NCBI GenBank assembly: GCA_000733355.1
Contig: JNVV01000040.1
Location: forward strand, 120,600-184,599
Length of the DNA stretch: 64,000 nucleotides
Source of the DNA: Falciphora oryzae
Taxonomy: Eukaryota > Ascomycota > Sordariomycetes > Magnaporthales > Magnaporthaceae
Direction of reading: 5' to 3'
Shown: positions 58,306 through 64,000 of the stretch, piece after piece
Layout: each line of letters opens with the position of its first letter
Numbering within the stretch: position 1 is the first letter of the stretch
Program-made: the position numbers and the translations under genes
The notes under the pieces: generated by a model
What the model was told of the DNA's origin: nothing
What the model saw: the letters and a program-made list of their open reading frames with translations, nothing else
Databases searched by the model: none

Positions 58306-58596
58306 TCAGAGAAAGCAGGCTCGTAGGATGAAGTATAGCACGAGGTAAAGGAAACCCCCCAGATAGATCCAGCGCAGACACTCACGAGCTTCTTGTCCAG
58401 GGGCCACAAGGTTAATGCAGAGCCAGCCCGTGAGAGTCCCTAAGACATGCAGCCAGTCAAGGCCCGGGAACCGCCCCTCAATGTAATGGTCGATGGTTAC
58501 CATGAGATCGGAGAAAGTGAATTCGGTCTTGTGCGTAGGTGGTTGTTGCCCGACTGTCCCTGCGTAGGCTCCAGCGATAGTCTCCGTCCTAGCCAC
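58306..58596 (-). CDS. Small open frame with C-terminal membrane helix
   Basis: The 96-codon frame MARTETIAGAYAGTVGQQ ends in a strong hydrophobic stretch (WIYLGGFLYLVLYFILRACF), preceded by a second weaker one (LDWLHVLGTLTGWLCINLV). It could be a small tail-anchored or two-pass membrane protein, or the last exon of a larger one. I do not recognise it. Confidence 0.35.
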   Translation of the reverse strand: MARTETIAGAYAGTVGQQPPTHKTEFTFSDLMVTIDHYIEGRFPGLDWLHVLGTLTGWLCINLVAPGQEARECLRWIYLGGFLYLVLYFILRACFL

Positions 58597-58599
58597 CTA

Positions 58600-59781
58600 G
58601 TCCCCGAATGGAGCAGAAGAGAAGTTTGCCATTTCGACTGTCGTCTATGCGTGCCTGTGTTGGGGCAGAGAGCTTGTATCCACACGGTGACGTACGGGCT
58701 GGGTGTGCCTGAAGGCGGAGAAGGGGGTGTTTGATGACAGGTGCTAGAAAGCACCGCCATATCAGTCCTCTGATATCGTAGCATGATCAAGGTAGCAGGA
58801 GGATATGAGCATACCCACTCAGGGGATTCTCAAGTCTGGTTTCTCGACCGGCTGGGCGGGCCGGGCTGCAAGATCGGGCAGCAAACGCCCAAGCTAAATA
58901 TCTAGGGAAAAGGGGGCGGCCGAGTCGCTTCTTCGACTGGTACGGCTTGCGAGGTAACCTATGCCCCCGGTGATATGTTTGGTGCGAGGCGAAGGCAATT
59001 GAGGATACATTCAATGATGTCTAGTACTTGTGAGACCTAGGTAGGCGAGCTGCTTTGGTGTCCTGGACGACGGCTGGTAGAATCGTTTCCCGTCCGCCCC
59101 GACTCCGCCTCGAGCTGTCCGTCACCTGCCACTTACAGTTAGGACGAACCCAACTTGAGGGGCGCTTTCCATCACCAGGCTATCATTTTTTCTGGACGCC
59201 CGTCTTAGCGACTGCCACAACCTGACCCACCAGCCGTTTCTAGAAACCGTGCTATCCTATCTCCTACCAGCTCGGTGGAACAACACTTTTCGCTCTTCCC
59301 TTCCTATGGATTATAGACGCGTCTAGACTTGCCAGTCCGAGAATTTCTGGTGTGGGGCTAAGAAAACAACCCAAAGAGGAAAGAGCAGAGGCACTACCGA
59401 CCAAAGCCTCGCCATCAACAGCACGGCCTGCTGCTTTTCTGTCTTCGTCCCATCCCCGCGGGCACCGCCCTCGTCCCTCCTTCCTTTCTTCCACTTTCTC
59501 TTTGTGCCCTTAGATCCGGGGCACTCACCTCAACAAACACCCCTCTCAGGCGGCAGCGGGCAGGGACTCTCGCACCAATCCGATCCGTTCCACCCCAGAA
59601 TTGGACGTTGTCCTTCCAACCTCCACTCGCCACCCAGCGACTCACTCCTTCCTACCTCCTACACAATTCCGCATACGCAACTCGAATTTTGCACCTGCCG
59701 TCTGCCACCATTCGCACCCGCCTTTCTGGTATCACCGCCCTATGCCGCCTTGAACTGACCGGACTTGCCGCCGTATCAGCT
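58600..59781. promoter_or_regulatory. Upstream region of the purine permease
   Basis: 59440-59760 is C/T-rich on the plus strand (CCTCCTTCCTTTCTTCC), typical of the 5' leader of well-expressed fungal genes. GATA sequences (possible nitrogen-control sites) occur at about 59170 and 59250, but single GATA sites are not significant. No gene is seen. Confidence 0.35.
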
Positions 59782-62143
59782 ATGAAGTTCAAAGAAAGCG
59801 TCAACGGCGCCATCTCTGGCGCCCTTGACCAGCTCAAGAACGTCGTTAACCGCATCGACGAGCGCGTGAACCGGTCTACCTTTGGACGCGTTTTCCGCCT
59901 CAAGGGCTGTGGCCATGTGAGTGTTGCCGCTGCTTCTTCCTGCGCCCCTGCAAATGTCAACAGTAGTCTGATCAGGAACTGATATCTGGGGCAGGAGAAC
60001 GAAATCCACGATGCCACCTTCTCGATGGAGCTCCGCGCCGGGCTGACTACATTCGCCACCATGGTGTACATCATCGCCGTCAACGTAAGTACAGCCGTCG
60101 CGCAGCCAAGCCTCATCCCCGCAGACACACGATGCTCACGCCAGCGATGACAGGCCCACATTCTCGCCGACACCGGAGCCAACTGTGTCTGCAAGAACAA
60201 GAATGACCTCGGCCTCTGCTCCAACGAGACGGAGTACACCATGTGCCAGAACGGTGAGTCGCATACCTAGCCCCGGGCAAGTTTGGGAGGCTGGGCTGGC
60301 CAGGCTGACTCCAACATAGAGGTTCGGCGCGATCTTGTCACCGCAACCGCCGCCGTTGCGGGTTTCTCCAGCATCGTATTCGGCTTCCTCACCAACCTTC
60401 CCGTCGCCTTGGCGTAAGTCCGACCATATCCATAGAGATCGTACAGGGAAACCTGGCTGACATATCTCTTACCCTGTATCAAGTCCTGGAATGGGTCTCA
60501 ATGCGTACTTCACCTACCAGGTTGTCGGTGTCCGAGGTTCCGGTGGCATCCCCTATGGCCTCGCCCTGACCGCAGTTTTCGTCGAGGGCTTCATATTCAT
60601 CCTGCTCGCTGTCACTGGCATGCGCCACTGGATGGTCAAGATTATCCCCGGAACCCTCAAGACTGCCTCGGGCGTCGGCATCGGACTCTTCCTCACCCTC
60701 ACTGGCATGTCCTACGGGAACGGTATTGGACTCGTCACCGGAAGCGTCTCGACGCCCCTCGCCATTGGCGGCTGCCCACCGGAGTACCTGATTCGCGGAG
60801 AATGCCCTAGGGACATCATGAAGAGTCACAAGGTGCGACGCCCATGGTCACTAGCTTTTCTGAAAATACTTGAGGAGCTATATCTAACAGACAAAACTCA
60901 GATGTGGCTCGGAATTTTCGGCGGACTCCTCACGGCATGGCTGATGGCATTCAGAGTTCGGTCAGCCATCATCATTGGCGTCGCAGCAGTCTCCATCCTT
61001 TCTTGGCCGTAAGTGACGAGATCGAGGCTCATAGGTTCATTCTAGAGCCCCAGGAAGTCTACTGACAGGTGGCAATCGCAGGCGCAATACCTCGATCTCC
61101 TATTTCCCCCACACGGAGGAGGGCGACTCACGGTTCGAGTTCTTCAGTCGGATTGTCGAGTTCCACCCCATCAAGCACACTCTCAGTGCCCAGGAGTGGG
61201 ACCTCACCGGCAAGGGCACTCGCTTCATGATCGCCTTGATCACGTTCCTGTACGTGGACATCATCGACTGCACGGCCACCTTGTACTCAATGGCGCGGTT
61301 CTGCGGCAAGGTTGACGAGAAGGACGGAGATTTCCCGCGCTCGACACTGGCATACTGCACCGATGCTGCCCTCATTTCGTTCGGGTCGCTGCTAGGATGC
61401 TCTCCAGTGACGGTATTTGTGGAGAGTGGTGCCGGAATCGCTGAAGGTGGACGAACCGGCCTCACAGCCATCACAACCGGCGTTTGTTTCATTCTTGCCA
61501 TTTTCTTTGCGCCCATCTTCGCGTCAATTCCCCCGTGGGCCACTGGCTGCACCCTCATTCTGGTAAGTCGTTTCGTTGCCAGACCGCACTGGGCGGAACA
61601 GCGTCTGTCAAGCATGAGCAACATACTGACTCCGATACAGGTTGGCTGTTTGATGATCCGGCAGGTGACGTGCGTCAACTGGAGCTACATTAGTGATGCG
61701 CTCCCTTCGTTCCTCACCATTGCCCTCATCCCTTTCAGCTACAGCGTGGCATACGGCCTGATTGCGTAAGTCTCAACCACTGCATGCATTGCATAAATCG
61801 CCGCATGCGTTCACTGACAGCACTATGCAGGGGTATCTTCACATACACAGTCCTCAACTCGCTGATCTGGCTCGTCATCTTCGTCAGCCGCGGCGAGCTG
61901 GAGCCCAAAGACTACGGCCGCAAAGAGTACTGGACGTGGAGGCCGGCCGGCAGGAAGCCCTGGCTGGTCCGTCTTTTCACTAAGGGCCAGTACTGGGCCG
62001 AGGAGCGGCTTCACTCCAAGCGGGACGGAGAGGAGGAGCGGTCTATCCAGCACTCACACCGATCTGCGGCGTCTTCCGAGGAGAAATCGAACGAGGAGCA
62101 GGCGTCGGCATCGATGCCTCAACCCAACACGGCGCGTCCCTGA
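59782..62143 (+). CDS. azgA: AzgA-type hypoxanthine/adenine/guanine permease, 9 exons
   Basis: This is a proton-coupled purine importer of the plasma membrane (NAT/NCS2-related AzgA family). Exons: 59782-59916, 59995-60084, 60154-60253, 60320-60413, 60484-60832, 60902-61008, 61082-61562, 61641-61765 and 61831-62143. All introns are GT-AG and 65-78 bp, and every join keeps frame, giving 597 residues. Family landmarks are EIHDATFSMELRAGLTTFAT, VYIIAVN-AHIL, NLPVALA-PGMGLNAYFTYQV, GRTGLTAITTGVCF and the SPVTVFVESGAGIAEGGRTG block, which is the substrate-site signature. It has about 12-14 membrane segments, a hydrophilic N-terminus (ALDQLKNVVNRIDERVNRS) and a charged C-tail. The gene is intact; intron 5 starts GTGCGA, a less common donor. 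Confidence 0.93.
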
Positions 62144-62999
62144 GCCGAATCGGAGTCGTAGTCAAGCGAGCGCATCCCCGGGCGTTCACTCACGACACCT
62201 TTCCCTAGAAACAAAACCGACAACACCTCCCACCAACAACTCGCGCTGTCTTTCGGTTTTCGGCGATGTGCACTTCGCTACTATTAGCATTTGTAAGAAC
62301 TGGGCTTTGGAACATTTTCGATCCCTCCATATGCTTGTCTCAAGTTAGGTATACTTATCTCATGTCAAATTTGGCACAAAATATTGCGGCGGGAAGTGAA
62401 CGCATAAGGAGAGGCGGGGGATTTTGGGTCAGGGAGGGCAGCCTACCGACGGAGGAGGAAGATCAAAGACCTGAATAGCGTGCCAAGTGGACAGAGACGG
62501 CCTGTATGCCGTGAAGGGGTTTTGACTGCGTTGTGTTTTCATTGGGGACTAGATAGACAAGAGATGATTCCTCTTCACTCGACCAGGTTGCCGTCCTCCC
62601 ATAGCTTGACCGATGGGATGACATCTTTGTCTTGTTGCATTCAATCTCATGGCGCGGCTCCACTCCCACGGCCCCACAGGAGCATTATCTTATCTTATCA
62701 GGTTTCCAGAATGCCCCGCCGGCCCCCGCCTTCTGGTTCATGACGACCACAGAAGGAGCCTGGGATTTCGCTTGATGCGACCGCTGTTTGTGCATCGCAA
62801 ACCGCATTTTCAGCGAGCGCGCACGTATGAGGTAATGAGCCTGCCTCGCCGAGACCTTTAATGTGATGTTGAGCTCATGAGAGCTTGAGCCAGACCAAAT
62901 CCCTTCTGTGCCGAACGCGCCTGAGCCTCGACTGACCGCTCTGCCACCCCTCCCAGGTAGAACAGACCGGCGCAGGGCACGCACCTGGAGGTTTTCGCC
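62144..62999. other. Intergenic between azgA and the UCH gene
   Basis: 3' untranslated region of azgA, then the promoter of the next gene. No coding support. Confidence 0.5.
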
Positions 63000-64000
63000 A
63001 TGAGCGGGGGCTGGAATACAAGTAGGTCTAATGTTTCCTCCGACTCCTAATGTAGACACAGAGCTGACCATGAGATCACTATAGTCGAGTCCGATGCGGT
63101 ATGCTCCCCTCCCCGACCCCGACACCGACCACTACCACCCGTAACGGCCAGCAAACCCGCTCCAGCCACTATTCAAGATTGAGAGTCCAAGATGACCAGA
63201 GACAGAAAAGGCTGATCAACTCGCGCGCGCACACAGGGCGTCTTCACGTACCTGCTGGAGGAGCTCGGAGTCAAGGACGTGCAGTTTGAGGAGCTGCTAA
63301 GCCTGGACCCGGACGACCTGGCGGAGCTGCATCCCGTCTACGGCGTCATCTTCCTCTTCAAATACCCGACCAACACCCCCTACACGGCCCGCGACAAGCC
63401 ACTAGACGGCGAGTTCGACCACGCCGCCGCCGAGCGCCTCTTCTTCGCCTCCCAGACCATCCAGAACGCGTGCGGCACCCAGGCCCTGCTCTCGGTGCTG
63501 CTCAACAAGATTGGCGACAATGGCGATGACAAGGAGCAGCGGGTCGACATCGGCCCCGCCCTGCGCGACTTCCGCGACTTCACCATGCCGCTCCCCGCCG
63601 AGTTCCGCGGCGAGGCCCTCTCCAACTCGGAGCTGATCCGAGGCGTGCACAACAGCTTCGCGCGCTCCTCTCCCTTCGCCGATGAGACGCAGCGCACGGG
63701 CGACGAGGAGACCGAGGACGCGTTCCACTTTATCGCCTACACCCAAATCGGCGGCACGCTGTACGAGCTCGACGGCCTGCAGCCCGCGCCCATCAGCCAC
63801 GGCGCCTGCGTGGCGGGCGGGGAGGCGTTTGCGAACAAGGTCATGCAGGTGCTGCAGAGGCGCATCGCGCGTTACGAGGCGTCCGAAATCCGCTTCAACC
63901 TGCTCGCCATGGTGCGCGACCTCCGGATCCAGGCGGCCGAGCTGGGCGACACTGAGGCGGCCGACACGGAGCGTAGGAAGCGCCGGGCCTGGCGCATCGA
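63000..64000 (+). CDS. Ubiquitin C-terminal hydrolase (UCH37/UCHL5 type), partial
   Basis: A cysteine protease that removes ubiquitin; UCH37 homologues act at the proteasome 19S particle. Exon 1 is 63000-63021 (22 nt), exon 2 is 63085-63098 (14 nt), and exon 3 runs from 63237 past the window edge. The joins give MSGGWNTIESDAGVFTYLLE, the exact family N-terminus, which strongly supports both tiny exons. Catalytic residues are visible: oxyanion Gln in FFASQTIQNACGTQA, nucleophile Cys in NACGTQ, His in DAFHFIAY and Asp in YELDGLQ. The crossover-loop region (SSPFADETQRTGDEE) is present. The C-terminal part, normally with the Rpn13-binding KEKE-like tail, lies outside the window. Confidence 0.9.

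Overview
The window is nuclear DNA of a filamentous ascomycete. Short GT-AG introns (50-140 bp) with internal CTAAC/CTGAC branch points, HET and Helo-like NACHT-WD40 genes, Tad-like LINEs, Fot1/pogo transposons and an AzgA-type permease fit Sordariomycetes. Sordariales is my best guess, but it is inferred from gene content and not shown.

Layout. 1-13,700 is a transposon graveyard. It holds two pieces of one LINE family plus a third LINE remnant, five solo LTRs of one TGTAACA...TGTTACA family, a Fot1/pogo transposon split by two of those LTRs, a 33-bp tandem array and a 431-bp foldback MITE. One intact spliced gene sits inside it, a secreted type-B carboxylesterase (5401-7094). From 13,700 to 32,000 lies an accessory region built from pieces of fungal non-self-recognition and cell-death genes: a RING-H2 fragment, a broken caspase-domain gene with an assembly gap, an inverted second caspase fragment, a TPR-type fragment, an apparently intact HET-ankyrin gene (22090-25008) and a broken FHA-kinase gene. 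From 32,000 to 41,300 come a P-loop kinase, an unrecognised low-complexity protein, a gene-poor 5.5 kb and an intact cAMP-receptor-like GPCR. From 41,700 to 50,000 the accessory pattern returns: repeats, a Helo-like-NACHT-WD40 NLR with nine near-identical WD40 units and one apparent 1-base frameshift, then decayed kinase, subtilisin and NLR pieces. From 50,000 to the end the sequence is core-like: a methyltransferase-like gene, a nine-exon AzgA purine permease and the 5' part of a UCH37-type deubiquitinase.

How it fits together. The core genes (esterase, GPCR, methyltransferase, permease, UCH) look intact and unrelated to each other. The accessory genes share a theme: sensors with repeat domains (ANK, WD40), a HET domain and a Helo-like domain as putative death inducers, and caspase, subtilisin, kinase and RING parts as possible effectors or regulators. 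The repeats of the two large sensors show high internal conservation, which points to ongoing repeat recombination. I read the region as an allorecognition/cell-death gene island eroded by transposons and frameshifts. The function is inferred from domain families and not demonstrated here.
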